Source of the DNA: Thermus caldilimi
GTDB lineage: Bacteria > Deinococcota > Deinococci > Deinococcales > Thermaceae
DNA length: 64,000 bases
Direction of reading: 5' to 3'
NCBI RefSeq assembly: GCF_004684245.1
Contig: NZ_CP038452.1
Location: 854,796-918,795 of the forward strand
In this document: one piece after another, positions 38,086 through 48,576 of the stretch
Layout: the number at the start of each line of letters is the position of its first letter
How positions within the stretch are numbered: position 1 is the stretch's first letter
Made by a program: the position numbers and the translations under genes
Notes under the pieces: generated by a model
Databases searched by the model: none
Seen by the model: only the letters and a program-made list of their open reading frames with translations
What the model was told of the DNA's origin: nothing

Positions 38086-38752
38086 GGCTTGACCTTCTCC
38101 CAGTCCTCCATAAAGCGTCTAAGGCCTATGTCCGTCAAAGGATGCTTAAGGAGCTGCTTGAAGACCGCATAAGGCATGGTGGCGATGTCCGCCCCCAAAA
38201 GAGCCGCCTCCGTCACATGGCGGGGGTGGCGGATGGAGGCGGCGATGACCTTGACCGGCAGGTTCTGGACCTGGATCAGCTCCACGATCTCCCGCAAAAG
38301 CTCTCCCCCGTCCCAGGAGATATCGTCCACCCGGCCCAGGAAGGGGGACACATAGGCCGCCCCCGCCCGGGCTGCCAGAAGGGCCTGGTTGGCGGAAAAG
38401 ATCAAGGTCATGTTCACCTTCACCCCTGGGTGGAAAGGCGCTTACAGGCCTTCAGGCCCTCCTCGGTGGTGGGCAACTTAACCACAATGTGGGGGTGGAT
38501 GGCGGCAAGCCGCAGGCCCTCCTCCACCATGGCCTCGGCCTCCAGCGCGGTCACCTCCGCCGACACAGGCCCCTTCGCCACCTCGCATATGGCCCGTAGG
38601 TGGGCGAAGAGAACCTCCTCGGTCAGCTTTGCTCCTCGGCCCGCATACTCCTTAGCCACCAAAGTGGGATTGGTGGTAACCCCGGAAAGTACCCCCCAGG
38701 CAGCGATCTCCCGTATCTCCTCCAAGTTGGCGGTATCCAGGTACAGCTCCAT
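38082..38752 (-). pseudogene. tal: Transaldolase/F6P-aldolase family (TalC-like), one frame break
   Basis: The first 110 residues read [30 protein letters not shown] and [13 protein letters not shown] (with the Schiff-base lysine), then hit TGA at a four-G run (38423-38426). The next frame resumes [22 protein letters not shown] to the normal C-terminus. One added G restores a 223-residue enzyme of family length. ATG 38752 has AGGAG five bases upstream. Transaldolase moves a three-carbon unit in the pentose phosphate pathway. The break is probably a sequence error. Confidence 0.9.
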
Positions 38753-38791
38753 GAGCACTCCTTTTGTCGGGAAGTGGACCGGCTTAGCTTG

Positions 38792-38822
38792 ATTCTAGCA
38801 GACCCAGCCCAGGCGTTGTCAA
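38792..38822 (-). promoter_or_regulatory. Promoter of tal-rho
   Basis: TTGACA (38817-38822) and TAGAAT (38792-38797) on the minus strand, spacing 19, a little long. The -35 overlaps the -35 of the divergent ileS leader promoter through the palindrome TTGTCAA. Confidence 0.6.
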
Positions 38823-38844
38823 GGAAGGGGAGGGCTGCTAGCAT
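38816..38844 (+). promoter_or_regulatory. Promoter of the ileS T-box leader
   Basis: TTGTCA (38816-38821), 17 bases, TAGCAT (38839-38844) on the plus strand. The start would be near 38851, about 310 bases before ileS. Confidence 0.65.
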
Positions 38845-38850
38845 GGGCTT

Positions 38851-39147
38851 AGCCGCCAACGGGGGATTTTACCCCAGGGGGCATGAGCTGTAAAGGCGAG
38901 GATGGGGAGAGTACCCCTTTCCGATAGCCTAGAGCGAGCCGGGGAGGGTGGAAGCCCGGTGGTGAGGAAAGGCGGGAAGATCACCCCGGAGCCGCGGGAG
39001 GAAAAGGGCCGGTCCCTGAGTAATGCCCGCCGGGTGCGCCCGTGATCGCGTGGCAATGAGGGCCTGGAAGGTTCTTCCAGGAAGCGCGGTGGTACCGCGG
39101 AAGCCGTTAGCGCTTTCGTCCGCGCCCCAAGGGCGCGGGCGTTTCTT
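38851..39147 (+). ncRNA. T-box riboswitch leader of ileS
   Basis: The 408-base gap before ileS holds no gene but a T-box leader. The antiterminator core GCGGTGGTACCGCGG (39086-39100) matches the conserved T-box sequence; its TGGT would pair with ACCA at the 3' end of uncharged tRNA-Ile. A terminator follows at 39118-39147. The Stem I region around 38928-38995 (AGCGAGCCGGGG...GGTGGAAGCCCGG) contains ATC (38980-38982), an Ile codon and the probable specifier. Uncharged tRNA-Ile should thus switch ileS on. Confidence 0.88.
39118..39147 (+). terminator. T-box-controlled terminator
   Basis: CCGCGCCC-CAA-GGGCGCGG followed by GCGTTTCTTT, just downstream of the T-box antiterminator and 14 bases before the ileS start. 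The antiterminator's 3' arm lies immediately upstream, as expected for alternative folding. Confidence 0.8.
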
Positions 39148-39160
39148 TAGGGAGGAGCGT

Positions 39161-42100
39161 ATGTTCAAGGAGGTCGGTGAACCCAACTTTCCCAGGCTGG
39201 AAGAGGAGGTTCTGGAGTTTTGGAAGCGGGAGAGGATCTTTGAGAAAAGCGTGGAGAACCGTAAAGGCGGGCCCCGCTACACCGTCTACGAGGGTCCCCC
39301 CACCGCCAACGGCATGCCCCACGTGGGCCATGCCCAGGCCCGAAGCTACAAGGACCTCTTCCCCCGGTACAAGACCATGCGGGGCTACTACGTGCCCCGC
39401 CGCGCCGGCTGGGACACCCACGGCCTGCCGGTGGAACTGGAGGTGGAGAAGAAGCTCGGGCTAAAGAGCAAACGGGAGATCGAAGCCTACGGCATCGAAC
39501 GCTTCAACCAAGCCTGCCGGGAGTCGGTCTTCACCTACGAGAAGGAGTGGGAGGCCTTCACCGAGCGCATCGCCTACTGGGTGGATCTCAAGAACGCCTA
39601 CGCCACCCTGCACCCCACCTATGTGGAAAGCATCTGGTGGAGCCTGAAGAACCTTTTCGACCGGGGGCTCCTCTACCGGGACCACAAGGTGGTGCCCTAC
39701 TGCCCCCGGTGCGGCACGCCCCTTTCCTCCCACGAGCTCTCCTTGGGGTACAAGGAGATCACCGACCCTTCGGTCTACGTGCGCCTGCCCCTTAAGGAAC
39801 CGGGGAGGCTGGGCCTGGAAAAGGCCAGCCTCCTCATCTGGACCACCACCCCCTGGACCCTGCCCGGGAACGTGGCCGCGGCGGTGCACCCGGAGTTCAC
39901 CTACGCCGCCTTCCAGGGGGAAGGGGAAGCCCTCCTCTTGGAGGAAAACCTGGGGAAAAAGCTCCTGGGCGAGGAAACCCCCATCCTCAAGACCTTTTCA
40001 GGGAAAGAGCTGGAGGGCCTCCCCTACGAGCCGCCCTATCCCCAAGGGGTGGAGCGGGGCTACTTCGTGGTCCTGGCGGAGTACGTGAGCCGGGAGGACG
40101 GCACGGGCATCGTCCACCAGGCCCCCGCCTTCGGGGCGGAGGACCTGGAAACGGGAAGGCGTTACGGCCTCCCCCTCCTCAAGACGGTGGACGAGGAGGG
40201 CAAGCTTCTGGTGGAGCCTTTTAAGGGCCTCTTCTTCCGCGAGGCCAACCGGGCCATCCTGAAAGACCTCCGCTCCCGGGGGCTTCTTTTCAAGGAGGAA
40301 AGCTACCTCCACAGCTACCCCCACTGCTGGCGCTGCTCCACCCCCCTCATGTACTACGCCACGGAAACCTGGTTCATTAAAAACACCTTCTTCAAAGAAG
40401 AACTCATCCGCAAAAACCAGGAGATCAACTGGGTCCCGCCCCACATCCGGGAGGGTCGCTACGGGGAGTGGCTAAGGAACCTGGTGGACTGGGCCCTAAG
40501 CCGCAACCGTTACTGGGGTACGCCCCTTCCCATCTGGGTCTGCGACACCTGTGGGAAGGAGGAGGCCATCGGCAGCTTCCAGGAGCTCAGGGAAAGGGCC
40601 ACCCACCCCCTCCCCGAGCCCTTCGACCCCCACCGGCCCCACGTGGACCGGGTGGAACTCCGGTGCACCTGCGGGGGCACCATGCGGCGGGTGCCCTACG
40701 TGATCGACGTCTGGTACGACTCCGGGGCCATGCCCTTTGCTTCCTTGCATTACCCTTTTGAAAACGAGGAGGAGTTCAAGGAAGCCTTCCCCGCGGACTT
40801 CATTGCGGAAGGCATTGACCAGACCCGGGGCTGGTTCAACTCCCTGCACCAGCTTGGGGTGATGCTCTTCGGCTCCATCGCCTTCAAAAACGTCATCTGC
40901 CACGGCCTCATCCTGGACGAAAAGGGCCAGAAGATGAGCAAGTCCAAGGGGAACGTGGTGGACCCCTGGGACATCCTCCGGGAGTTTGGGGCCGATGCCC
41001 TTAGGTGGTACATCTACATCTCTGCCCCCCCGGAGGCCGACCGCCGCTTCGGGCCCAGTCTGGTGCGGGAGGCGGTGCGGGATCACTTCCTCACCCTCTG
41101 GAACGTGTACAGCTTCTTCGTCACCTACGCCAACCTGGACCGGCCGGACCTCAGGAACCCGCCCCCTCCGGAGAAGCGCCCCGAGCTGGACCGCTGGCTT
41201 TTAGCCCGGATGCAGGACCTGATCGGGAGGGTGACGGAGGCCCTCGAGGCCTACGACCCCACGCAAAGCAGCCGGGCCCTGCGGGACTTTGTGGTGGAGG
41301 ACCTCTCCCAGTGGTACGTGCGCCGGGGAAGGAGGCGGTACTGGAAGAACGAGGACCCCTTGGACCGGGAGGCGGCCTACGCCACCCTGTACGAGGCCCT
41401 GGTCCTCATCGCCAAGCTCTCCGCCCCCTTCACCCCCTTCCTGGCGGAGGTGCTCTGGCAGAACCTGGTGCGCTCGGTCTTCCCGGAAGCCCCCCTCTCC
41501 GTGCACCTCGCCGACTGGCCGGAGGTGGATCCCCACCTGGTGGACGAGGAGCTGGTGGCCAAGATGCGCGCCGTGCTCAAGGTGGTGGACCTGGCCCGCT
41601 CCGCGCGGGCCAAAAGCGGGGTTAAGACCCGCACCCCTCTTCCCCTTCTCCTCCTCACCGCACCCAGCGCCTTGGAGCGGGAGGGCTTAAGGCACTTCGC
41701 CCCCGAGATCGCCGAGGAGCTAAATGTCAAGGAGGTGCGGGTTTTGGAGCCTGGGGAAGAGATCCTCTCCTACCGGGTGCTTCCCAACCTGAAACTTTTG
41801 GGGAAGAAGTACGGCAAGCGGGTGCCCGCCCTCCGCGAGGCCTTGGAAAGGGAGGCCTCGAGGGTGGCCAGGTCGGTCCTGAAGGGGGAGCCCGTGGCCC
41901 TAGAGGTGGAAGGGGAAACCCTGGTCCTCGCCCCGGAGGAGGTGCTCCTGGAGGCCCAGGCCCCCGAGGGCTACCTGGCCCTGGAGAAGGACGGGTACGT
42001 GGCCGCCCTGGAGGTGCGGGTCACGGAGGAGCTAAGGCTTGAGGGCCTGGCCCGGGACCTGATCCGCCATCTGCAGCAGACCCGCAAGGAGATGGGCCTC

Positions 42101-42292
42101 AAGGTTTCCGACCGCATCCGGGTGGGCTACGAGGCGGAAGGAGCCTACCGCGAGGCCCTCGCCCGCCATGGGGCCTGGATCGCGGGGGAGGTCCTGGCCC
42201 TGGAGTTCGGGGAAGGCCTCTTCCCCGGCCACGAGACCCGCCTCGAGGACGAGGAGGGGCGGGTGCGCTTCAGCGTGGCGAGGCTGGGATAG
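39161..42292 (+). CDS. ileS: Isoleucyl-tRNA synthetase
   Basis: 1,043 residues, matching known Thermus IleRS. HIGH is the variant HVGH in [21 protein letters not shown] is QKMSKSKGN near residue 593. The CP1 editing domain (about 200-390) includes [13 protein letters not shown] and [15 protein letters not shown]. Zinc-type cysteine pairs occur in CPRCG, CDTC and CTCG. The start ATG 39161 follows GGAGGAG. Expression is under the T-box leader. Confidence 0.98.
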   Translation: MFKEVGEPNFPRLEEEVLEFWKRERIFEKSVENRKGGPRYTVYEGPPTANGMPHVGHAQARSYKDLFPRYKTMRGYYVPRRAGWDTHGLPVELEVEKKLGLKSKREIEAYGIERFNQACRESVFTYEKEWEAFTERIAYWVDLKNAYATLHPTYVESIWWSLKNLFDRGLLYRDHKVVPYCPRCGTPLSSHELSLGYKEITDPSVYVRLPLKEPGRLGLEKASLLIWTTTPWTLPGNVAAAVHPEFTYAAFQGEGEALLLEENLGKKLLGEETPILKTFSGKELEGLPYEPPYPQGVERGYFVVLAEYVSREDGTGIVHQAPAFGAEDLETGRRYGLPLLKTVDEEGKLLVEPFKGLFFREANRAILKDLRSRGLLFKEESYLHSYPHCWRCSTPLMYYATETWFIKNTFFKEELIRKNQEINWVPPHIREGRYGEWLRNLVDWALSRNRYWGTPLPIWVCDTCGKEEAIGSFQELRERATHPLPEPFDPHRPHVDRVELRCTCGGTMRRVPYVIDVWYDSGAMPFASLHYPFENEEEFKEAFPADFIAEGIDQTRGWFNSLHQLGVMLFGSIAFKNVICHGLILDEKGQKMSKSKGNVVDPWDILREFGADALRWYIYISAPPEADRRFGPSLVREAVRDHFLTLWNVYSFFVTYANLDRPDLRNPPPPEKRPELDRWLLARMQDLIGRVTEALEAYDPTQSSRALRDFVVEDLSQWYVRRGRRRYWKNEDPLDREAAYATLYEALVLIAKLSAPFTPFLAEVLWQNLVRSVFPEAPLSVHLADWPEVDPHLVDEELVAKMRAVLKVVDLARSARAKSGVKTRTPLPLLLLTAPSALEREGLRHFAPEIAEELNVKEVRVLEPGEEILSYRVLPNLKLLGKKYGKRVPALREALEREASRVARSVLKGEPVALEVEGETLVLAPEEVLLEAQAPEGYLALEKDGYVAALEVRVTEELRLEGLARDLIRHLQQTRKEMGLKVSDRIRVGYEAEGAYREALARHGAWIAGEVLALEFGEGLFPGHETRLEDEEGRVRFSVARLG

Positions 42293-42391
42293 CCGCAGGG
42301 CGGAGGCCACGGGAAGGACCCTTGGCCTCGAGACCTACCTGCGGAGAGATGGCAGGTCCGGGCGTGAACCTAGAAGAGGGTTAGCGGGTGG

Positions 42392-42397
42392 TATAGT
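42392..42397 (+). promoter_or_regulatory. -10 of the M24 peptidase gene (leaderless)
   Basis: TATAGT ends seven bases before GTG 42405. There is no SD sequence in the gap, so translation of a leaderless mRNA is likely. The -35 is not clear. Confidence 0.6.
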
Positions 42398-42404
42398 AGG
42401 CCCC

Positions 42405-43439
42405 GTGCTGGACCCGAAGACCCTCCTCGAGCCCCTAGGGCTGGATGCCCTTTACGTGACCCGTCCCGAGAACGTGCGCTACCTATCGGGCTTTCCCCAC
42501 CCCGAAGACGCCCAGGTCCTCGTTACCCACGAAGGAGCCTTCCTCCTCACGGATCCCCGCTACCCCGAGGCGGAGCGGGAAAGCCGCATCCCCGCCAAGG
42601 TGCTGAAGCGCGAGGAAAAAGAGGAGGTCTTCAAGGGCTTGAAGGGCCGAGTGGGCTTTGAGGCGGAACATCTCCCCTACGCCGCCCTGGAACGCCTCAG
42701 GGAACTGGCCCCCGCGGAGTGGGTACCCACCAAGGGGGTTATCGAGCGGCTCCGGCTCAAAAAGACCCCGGAAGAAGTGGAAAGGATCCGCAAGGCCCAG
42801 GCCCTGGCGGAGGAAGCCCTGGCCCACGCCCTTACCCTGCTCAAGCCAGGGGTTTTGGAACGGGAGGTCGCCTTGGAAATAGAGTTCTTCCTGAAACGAC
42901 GGGGTGCCGAGGTGGCCTTCCCCCCCATCGTGGCCTCGGGGGTGCGGGGAGCCCTGCCCCACGCCGGGGCCTCGGAGAAGCCCCTCGAGGCGGGGGAGCT
43001 CGTTACCCTGGACCTGGGGGCCAGGGTGGAGGGGTACCACTCGGACATGACCCGCACCGTGGCCTTGGGAAAAGTGAACGGGGAGCTCAAGCGGACCTTT
43101 GAAGCTACCCTGGCCGCCCTGGAGCGGGTTCTAGAAGTTCTGGGCCCAGGGAAGAGCACCAAGGAGATGGACGCCCTCGCCCGGGAGGAGCTTAAGCGCT
43201 TTGACCTGGACCGCTACTTCGTCCACTCCCTGGGGCACGGGGTGGGGCTTGCCGTGCACGAGGGGCCGGGGCTTTCCCCCTACATGGAGGAGACCCTGGA
43301 GCCCAGCATGGTGGTCACCGTGGAACCCGGGGTCTACCTGCCTGGGGTGGGCGGGGTGCGGATTGAGGAGCTCGTCCTCATCACGGAAACGGGCATAGAA
43401 CTCCTCTCCCGCTTCCCCCGGGGCTGGCGGGAGGTTTAG
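42405..43439 (+). CDS. M24 family Xaa-Pro peptidase
   Basis: 344 residues. An N-terminal creatinase-like domain (YLSGFPHPEDAQVLVTHEGAFL) is followed by the pita-bread catalytic domain. Metal ligands are in LDLGARVEGYHSDMTRTV (two Asp), HSLGHGVGLAVHE (His), VVTVEPGVYL (Glu) and VRIEELVLIT (Glu). It cleaves the bond before proline. The start is GTG 42405, which fits a leaderless promoter. Confidence 0.94.
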   Translation: MLDPKTLLEPLGLDALYVTRPENVRYLSGFPHPEDAQVLVTHEGAFLLTDPRYPEAERESRIPAKVLKREEKEEVFKGLKGRVGFEAEHLPYAALERLRELAPAEWVPTKGVIERLRLKKTPEEVERIRKAQALAEEALAHALTLLKPGVLEREVALEIEFFLKRRGAEVAFPPIVASGVRGALPHAGASEKPLEAGELVTLDLGARVEGYHSDMTRTVALGKVNGELKRTFEATLAALERVLEVLGPGKSTKEMDALAREELKRFDLDRYFVHSLGHGVGLAVHEGPGLSPYMEETLEPSMVVTVEPGVYLPGVGGVRIEELVLITETGIELLSRFPRGWREV

Positions 43440-43943
43440 GTGCGCGCCCTCATCCTGGCCCTCCTCCTTTCCAGCGCCCTGGCCCAGACCTACACCGTGC
43501 AAAAAGGGGACACCCTTTTCCGCATCGCCAAGGCCCACGGCCTGAGCGTGGCCGAACTCAAACGCCTGAACGGACTCCAAGACGACCTCATCCGCCCAGG
43601 GCAGGTCCTGCGGGTAGCTCCTGAAGAACCCTCCCAGGAGCCTGGGGAGAAGGCCCGGGTGTTCCAAGAAGGCCTGGCGGTGTGGTACGGCCCAGGCTTC
43701 CATGGAAAGCGCACCGCCAGCGGGGAGCACTACGACATGCACGCCCTCACCGCCGCCCACCCCACCCTGCCCTTCGGCACGCGGGTGCGGGTCACCAACC
43801 TGAAAAACGGCCGGAGCGTGGTGGTGCGCATCAACGACCGGGGGCCCTTTGGGGGAAGGTACATCATTGACCTCTCCTACGCCGCCGCCAAGGCCATCGG
43901 GGCCCTTTCCGCCACCCGGGTGCGGCTGGAGGTGCTGGAATGA
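43440..43943 (+). CDS. RlpA-like lipid-free protein with LysM domain
   Basis: 167 residues. A signal peptide ([14 protein letters not shown]) is followed by one LysM (residues 17-60, [20 protein letters not shown]) and a double-psi beta-barrel as in RlpA ([39 protein letters not shown] and NDRGPF with the catalytic-type Asp). RlpA proteins cleave glycan strands lacking stem peptides. GTG 43440 directly follows the peptidase stop codon. Confidence 0.9.
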   Translation: MRALILALLLSSALAQTYTVQKGDTLFRIAKAHGLSVAELKRLNGLQDDLIRPGQVLRVAPEEPSQEPGEKARVFQEGLAVWYGPGFHGKRTASGEHYDMHALTAAHPTLPFGTRVRVTNLKNGRSVVVRINDRGPFGGRYIIDLSYAAAKAIGALSATRVRLEVLE

Positions 43944-44755
43944 GGCGCTACGGCTTTCACCTCTCCATCGCCGGCAAGAAGGGGGTGGCGGGGGCGGTGG
44001 AGGAGGCCCAGGCCCTGGGCCTTTCCGCCTTCCAGATCTTTGCCAAAAGCCCGAGGAGCTGGAAGAGCCGCGCCCTCTCCCCCGCCGAGGTGGAAGCCTT
44101 CCGGGCCCTCAAGGAGATGGCCGGGGAGCTTCCCGGGGTGATCCATGCCTCCTACCTGGTGAACCTGGGGGCGGAAGGGGAGCTTTGGGAAAAAAGCGTG
44201 GTGAGCCTGGCGGACGACCTGGAAAAGGCCCGCCTCCTGGGCCTGGAGTACGTGGTGGTCCACCCCGGCTCCGGAAGTCCGGAGCGGGTGAAGGAAGGGC
44301 TCCTTAAGGCCCTCCGCCTCGCCGGGGTACGGGATAAACCCAAGCTTCTCGTGGAGAACACCGCGGGAGGCGGGGAGAAGGTGGGGGCGCGGTTTGAGGA
44401 ACTGGCCTGGCTCATAGAGGGCACCCCCTTAGGGGTCTGCCTGGACACCTGCCACGCCTACGCCGCGGGCTATGACGTGAAGGAGGCCCCGGAAGCCGTC
44501 CTCTCCGAGCTGGACCGCGCCGTGGGCCTGGAACGGGTGCCCGTTATCCACCTCAACGACTCCGTGGGGGGCCTGGGAAGCCGCATCGACCACCACGCCC
44601 ACCTCCTCCAGGGCCAGATCGGGGAAGGGCTTAAGGGCGTGCTCCTGGACCCCCGCCTTACGGGCAAGGTCTTCATCCTGGAAACCCCCAGGAGCCCGGA
44701 GGAGGACGCCTGGAACCTAAAGGTTCTCCGCGGCTGGTTGGCAAACTTAGAATAA
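43940..44755 (+). CDS. nfo: Endonuclease IV (AP endonuclease)
   Basis: 271 residues. TIM-barrel metal ligands appear in [80 protein letters not shown] and [12 protein letters not shown]. It nicks DNA at abasic sites during base-excision repair. The start overlaps the rlpA-like stop by four bases. Confidence 0.96.
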   Translation: MRRYGFHLSIAGKKGVAGAVEEAQALGLSAFQIFAKSPRSWKSRALSPAEVEAFRALKEMAGELPGVIHASYLVNLGAEGELWEKSVVSLADDLEKARLLGLEYVVVHPGSGSPERVKEGLLKALRLAGVRDKPKLLVENTAGGGEKVGARFEELAWLIEGTPLGVCLDTCHAYAAGYDVKEAPEAVLSELDRAVGLERVPVIHLNDSVGGLGSRIDHHAHLLQGQIGEGLKGVLLDPRLTGKVFILETPRSPEEDAWNLKVLRGWLANLE

Positions 44756-44813
44756 GGTTGGTTGCGGGAAGGAAATCTCTAACGGCCCAGCCCAGACCCA
44801 ACGAGGTGGTGGA

Positions 44814-46385
44814 ATGGACATCCAAACGATGGAAAACTGGCTGTGGAGCGCTGCGTGCGCCATCCGTGGCCCCGTGGATGCCCCCAAATTCAAGGATTAC
44901 ATCCTGCCGCTAATTTTCCTGAAGCGGCTTTCGGACGTGTTTGAGGACGAAATTGCCCGCCTGAGCGCTAGGTTTGGGAATGAAAAGGTAGCGCGCGACC
45001 TCGTCGAGAAAGAGCGCCAGCGCGGGAACGTGACGCTCGTGCGTTTTTACATCCCTGAAGAGGCCCGCTGGGAAACCATCCGCCGCCAGACCGTGGGCCT
45101 TGGCCAGTTCCTCACCGACGCCGTGCGGGCCGTGGCGCGGGAAAACCCTCAACTGGCCGGCGTGATAGATATGGTGGACTTCAACGCCACCGCCGCCGGT
45201 CAACGCATCGTTTCCGATGAACATTTGAAGGCTCTCATTGAGGTGCTTTCCCAGCACCGCTTGGGGCTTGTGGACGTGGAGCCGGACATCCTGGGCCGCG
45301 CCTACGAGTATCTGCTCCGCAAGTTCGCCGAAGGGCAAGGGCAGAGCGCAGGGGAGTTCTACACCCCCCGGGAGGTGGGCCTCCTCATGGCACGCCTGCT
45401 GGAGCCGGAACCGGGGATGTCGGTCTACGACCCGGCCTGTGGGTCTGGGGGGTTGCTCATCAAGTGCCACCTGCGGCTGGTGGAGAAGTACGGGCAGAAG
45501 GACCCCTCGGGCCATCTGGACCTGCCCTCCACCATCGCCCCCCTCAAAGTTTTTGGCCAGGAGATCAACCCGGCCACCTTCGCCATGGCGCGCATGAACG
45601 CCGTCATCCACGACATCGAGGCCGACATTCGCCCTGGGGATACCATGCGCCAGCCCGCCTTCAGGGACGGGAGCGGCCGCCTGCAAACCTTTGACCTGAT
45701 CACGGCCAACCCCATGTGGAACCAGAAGTTCCCCCAGGAGCTCTACGAAAACGATCCCTTTGAGCGCTTCCGCTACGGGGTGCCGCCCTCCTCTTCCGCC
45801 GACTGGGGCTGGCTGCAGCACATGCTGGCTTCCCTGAACGAGCGCGGCCGCATGGCGGTGGTGCTGGATACTGGGGCGGTCAGCCGCGGCAGCGGCAACC
45901 AAGGGTCCAACCGGGAGCGGGACATCCGCAAGGCCTTCGTGGAGGCCGATCTGATTGAAGCCGTGATCCTTTTGCCCGAAAATCTCTTCTACAACACCAC
46001 CGCGCCGGGGGTGATCCTGGTGATCAACCGGCAGAAGCGCCATCCGGGCGAGATTTTGCTCATCAACGCCAGCCAGCTATTTGCCAAAGGGCGCCCCAAG
46101 AACTACCTGACCGAAGAGCACATTGAGACCATCGCCGAGGTCTATCACCGCTGGGAAGCGCGCCAGGGGCTTTCGGCCATCATCACCCGCGAAGAAGCGG
46201 CCCGCAACGATTACAACCTCTCCCCCAGCCGCTACGTGAGCACAAACGGCAAGGAGGAAACCCTGCCGCTGGAGGAAGCCCTGGTGCGCTTGGAGGAAGC
46301 CGAAGAGGAGCGCGCCCAAGCCGAGCGCGCCCTGCGGGAGGTCCTGCGCGCCCTTTTCCCAAGCGAAGCTGCGAGGGAGGCATGA
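44814..46385 (+). CDS. hsdM: Type I restriction-modification methylase subunit
   Basis: 523 residues. The N-terminal HsdM domain (WSAACAIRGPVDAPKFKDYI, LIFLKRLSD) is followed by the methylase domain with motif I DPACGSGG (residues 206-213) and FYTPREVG. Motif IV is NPMW (299-302) instead of the usual NPPF/NPPY. It adds N6-methyl groups to adenine together with HsdS. GAGGTGGTGG precedes ATG. Codon use is less GC-extreme than in core genes. The stop overlaps hsdS by four bases. Confidence 0.94.
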   Translation: MDIQTMENWLWSAACAIRGPVDAPKFKDYILPLIFLKRLSDVFEDEIARLSARFGNEKVARDLVEKERQRGNVTLVRFYIPEEARWETIRRQTVGLGQFLTDAVRAVARENPQLAGVIDMVDFNATAAGQRIVSDEHLKALIEVLSQHRLGLVDVEPDILGRAYEYLLRKFAEGQGQSAGEFYTPREVGLLMARLLEPEPGMSVYDPACGSGGLLIKCHLRLVEKYGQKDPSGHLDLPSTIAPLKVFGQEINPATFAMARMNAVIHDIEADIRPGDTMRQPAFRDGSGRLQTFDLITANPMWNQKFPQELYENDPFERFRYGVPPSSSADWGWLQHMLASLNERGRMAVVLDTGAVSRGSGNQGSNRERDIRKAFVEADLIEAVILLPENLFYNTTAPGVILVINRQKRHPGEILLINASQLFAKGRPKNYLTEEHIETIAEVYHRWEARQGLSAIITREEAARNDYNLSPSRYVSTNGKEETLPLEEALVRLEEAEEERAQAERALREVLRALFPSEAAREA

Positions 46386-46913
46386 ACGTCAAGGTCTTTC
46401 GCGAGACCAACTTCAAAGACACCAAACTAGGTCCCCTGCCTGAGGAGTGGCAGGTGGTGAGGTTGGGAGAGGTAATGATGTCTGTTCCAAAACAGAGCCG
46501 TCGTATCTATGTGCAAGACAACCAAATGTATAACTTGCTTTCAGTAGGACTTTATGCGCAGGGAGTTAAAGTAAAGGAACAGGTCCTTGGTAAAAAGTTG
46601 AGGACTAAAATATGGTATCGTGTAGAACGTGGCGACTTCCTGTTGCTCAAAATTTGGGCCAGGAAAGGCTCTTATGGGTTTCTAAAAGTTGATGTGTTTA
46701 ATTCCATTGTAAGCGCAGATTACCCCATCCTTCGCGTTGATGAAAAAAGAGCTATTCTAGACTTTATAGAGCTGTACTTATCGCAGTCGTGGGTTTGGGA
46801 AAAATTGGGCACTATTGCAAAAGGTACCACGAATCGTCAGCGAGTCCACGAAAAGCAATTTCTTTCATTGATTGTATCGCCTCTCCCCCCTCTCCCCGAG
46901 CAGCAGGCGATTG

Positions 46914-48119
46914 CTCAAAACTTGCACCTCCCGAATACCCTGCATGAACACCCCCTTCCCCCCGCAGGCGGGGGCCAAAGACCCAAAGCTCCCAGCTCGG
47001 CCATGAGGACCCGCAAGACCACCTCCGGCAGCAGCAGGCGCGCCGCTGCCCACCCAGCCTCCCGCCAAGAAAGACCTCTCCCGTCTGGAGCTAGCCTCAC
47101 CCAGTGGGCCAGCAGGTAAGCCAGGAAGGACAGCACCAGAAACCGATGCACCCCCAAGGCCGTCCGCTGCCCAAAACGCCCCAGGGAAAACTCGCTCTTT
47201 ACCGTGCGGAAGAAGTGCTCAATGGTAAACCGCCGCCGCCCCCACACCAGCACAGTCCGTGGCCCCGCAGGAAAGGTGGCCACCACGTACCGCCACTCCC
47301 ACCCTCCCCCGGGTAAGGGATAGCGGTACCAGCTCACCCACACGGGAAAGGGAAGTCCCCGCAGATGCACCCGACTCCCCTGCCGTCTGAGCCCAAAGAG
47401 GGGAAGCCCCTCCCGCGTCTTTCGGTCCCGCCGCATCCCCACCACCGCTTCCAGACCCAACCCCCGCACCCCCACAAGAAACCGGGCGGTGCCGAAGGCA
47501 GCATCGGCCACCACCCGAAGGTGGAAGGACTTGCGCATCCAGGGGGGCAGGGAGGCCAGAAGACGCAGGGCAAGGAGGGAAAGGGCCTTCTCCCCCTTCC
47601 CCCGCCACACCCGGTAGGCCCAGGGGATGCGCAGCTCTCCCAGCACCAGATAGAGCACCACCAGGTGGAGCCCCCACTTGCCGTGGAAAAAGGAGAGGGG
47701 CAAGGCGGGGAAGAGGCCCCGCTTCTCCAGGGTGACCAGGTCCAGGACCACCAGGAGCCTGGGCTTGGGCCCCCGCCTGGGCCTGGCCCGGTGGAGGGTT
47801 TCCTGGGCCTTCTTGCGAGCCAGGCGGATGAGGGCGCGGGTGGGCCAGGGATAGCGGTTGAGGAAGCGGGAGAGGGCGGAAGGGGACTTGGTCTTGCTGT
47901 GCTGGGGCCTGGCCTTGCCGTGGCCGGTGAGAAGGAGGAGAAGAAGCGCTTTGAGGGATTCGCGGAGGTGGGGGGTTGGCAGGAGGGCCAGGAGGGTCCA
48001 GAGTAGAGAATGGGCCGTTTGGGTCATGGCACCCTTCATCCGAAGGGAACCCGGCGGCCCTTTTCAAGTGGTCCCCTGGCGCATGGGTATGCGGGGGGTG
48101 GATAAGTGCAAGTTTTGAG
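46914..48119 (-). mobile_element. IS4/IS701-like insertion sequence, copy 1
   Basis: 1,206 bp with perfect 14-bp terminal inverted repeats (CTCAAAACTTGCAC) and a 4-base target repeat ATTG (46910-46913 and 48120-48123; a 5-base reading ATTGC is possible because both sites end in GC). It carries one transposase on the minus strand. It interrupts hsdS codon 178. Translations match copy 2 in every frame, so the two appear identical. Confidence 0.95.
46915..48039 (-). CDS. IS4/IS701-like DDE transposase, copy 1
   Basis: 374 residues from ATG 48039 (ATG 48027 is an alternative). The DDE triad is suggested by Asp in LLVVLDLVTLEK, Asp in LRVVADAAFGTA, and Glu in RRFTIEHFFRTVKSEF, a YREK-like IS4 signature. 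It is rich in Arg and Leu. The stop codon lies inside the left inverted repeat. Confidence 0.9.
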   Translation of the reverse strand: MKGAMTQTAHSLLWTLLALLPTPHLRESLKALLLLLLTGHGKARPQHSKTKSPSALSRFLNRYPWPTRALIRLARKKAQETLHRARPRRGPKPRLLVVLDLVTLEKRGLFPALPLSFFHGKWGLHLVVLYLVLGELRIPWAYRVWRGKGEKALSLLALRLLASLPPWMRKSFHLRVVADAAFGTARFLVGVRGLGLEAVVGMRRDRKTREGLPLFGLRRQGSRVHLRGLPFPVWVSWYRYPLPGGGWEWRYVVATFPAGPRTVLVWGRRRFTIEHFFRTVKSEFSLGRFGQRTALGVHRFLVLSFLAYLLAHWVRLAPDGRGLSWREAGWAAARLLLPEVVLRVLMAELGALGLWPPPAGGRGCSCRVFGRCKF

Positions 48120-48248
48120 ATTGCGTATGTCCTTCGGACGGTGCAGGAGGCGAAGCGGGCGACGGAGCGGGTCATCGCCGCCTTGCGCGAGCTGAAAAAG
48201 AGCCTGATGCGGCATCTCTTCACCTACGGGCCCGTGCCCATCAGCGAT

Positions 48249-48276
48249 GTAGGGGCGCAGCATGCTGCGCCCCTAC
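48249..48276. repeat. Perfect 28-bp REP palindrome inside hsdS
   Basis: The two 14-base arms (GTAGGGGCGCAGCA and its complement) meet without a loop. The palindrome is translated in frame as part of VGAQHAAPLQDT between the central conserved helix and TRD2. It shares the GTAGGGGC...GCCCCTAC outline with a second copy near the hsdS end. Confidence 0.85.
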
Positions 48277-48576
48277 AAGACACCGAAATCGGCCCCATCC
48301 CCGCACACTGGCAGGTGGTACAGCTGGGGGAGGTTGCGTTGCGCATTTTTGGTGGAGGGACTCCGTCTACTAGAAACCCCGATTTCTGGAATGGGACAAT
48401 ACCATGGACCACATCCGCAGAAATCCAGAACGAAGAGATTGAGCTCCGCACATCTCGGAGAACAATAACGGAAGCCGGGCTGAGGAACTCTGCCACAAAC
48501 GTTGTTCCGAAGGGGAGTTTGCTTATAGGAACACGCGTAGGTGTTGGAAAGAGCATTGTTACCACGTTTGATGTAG

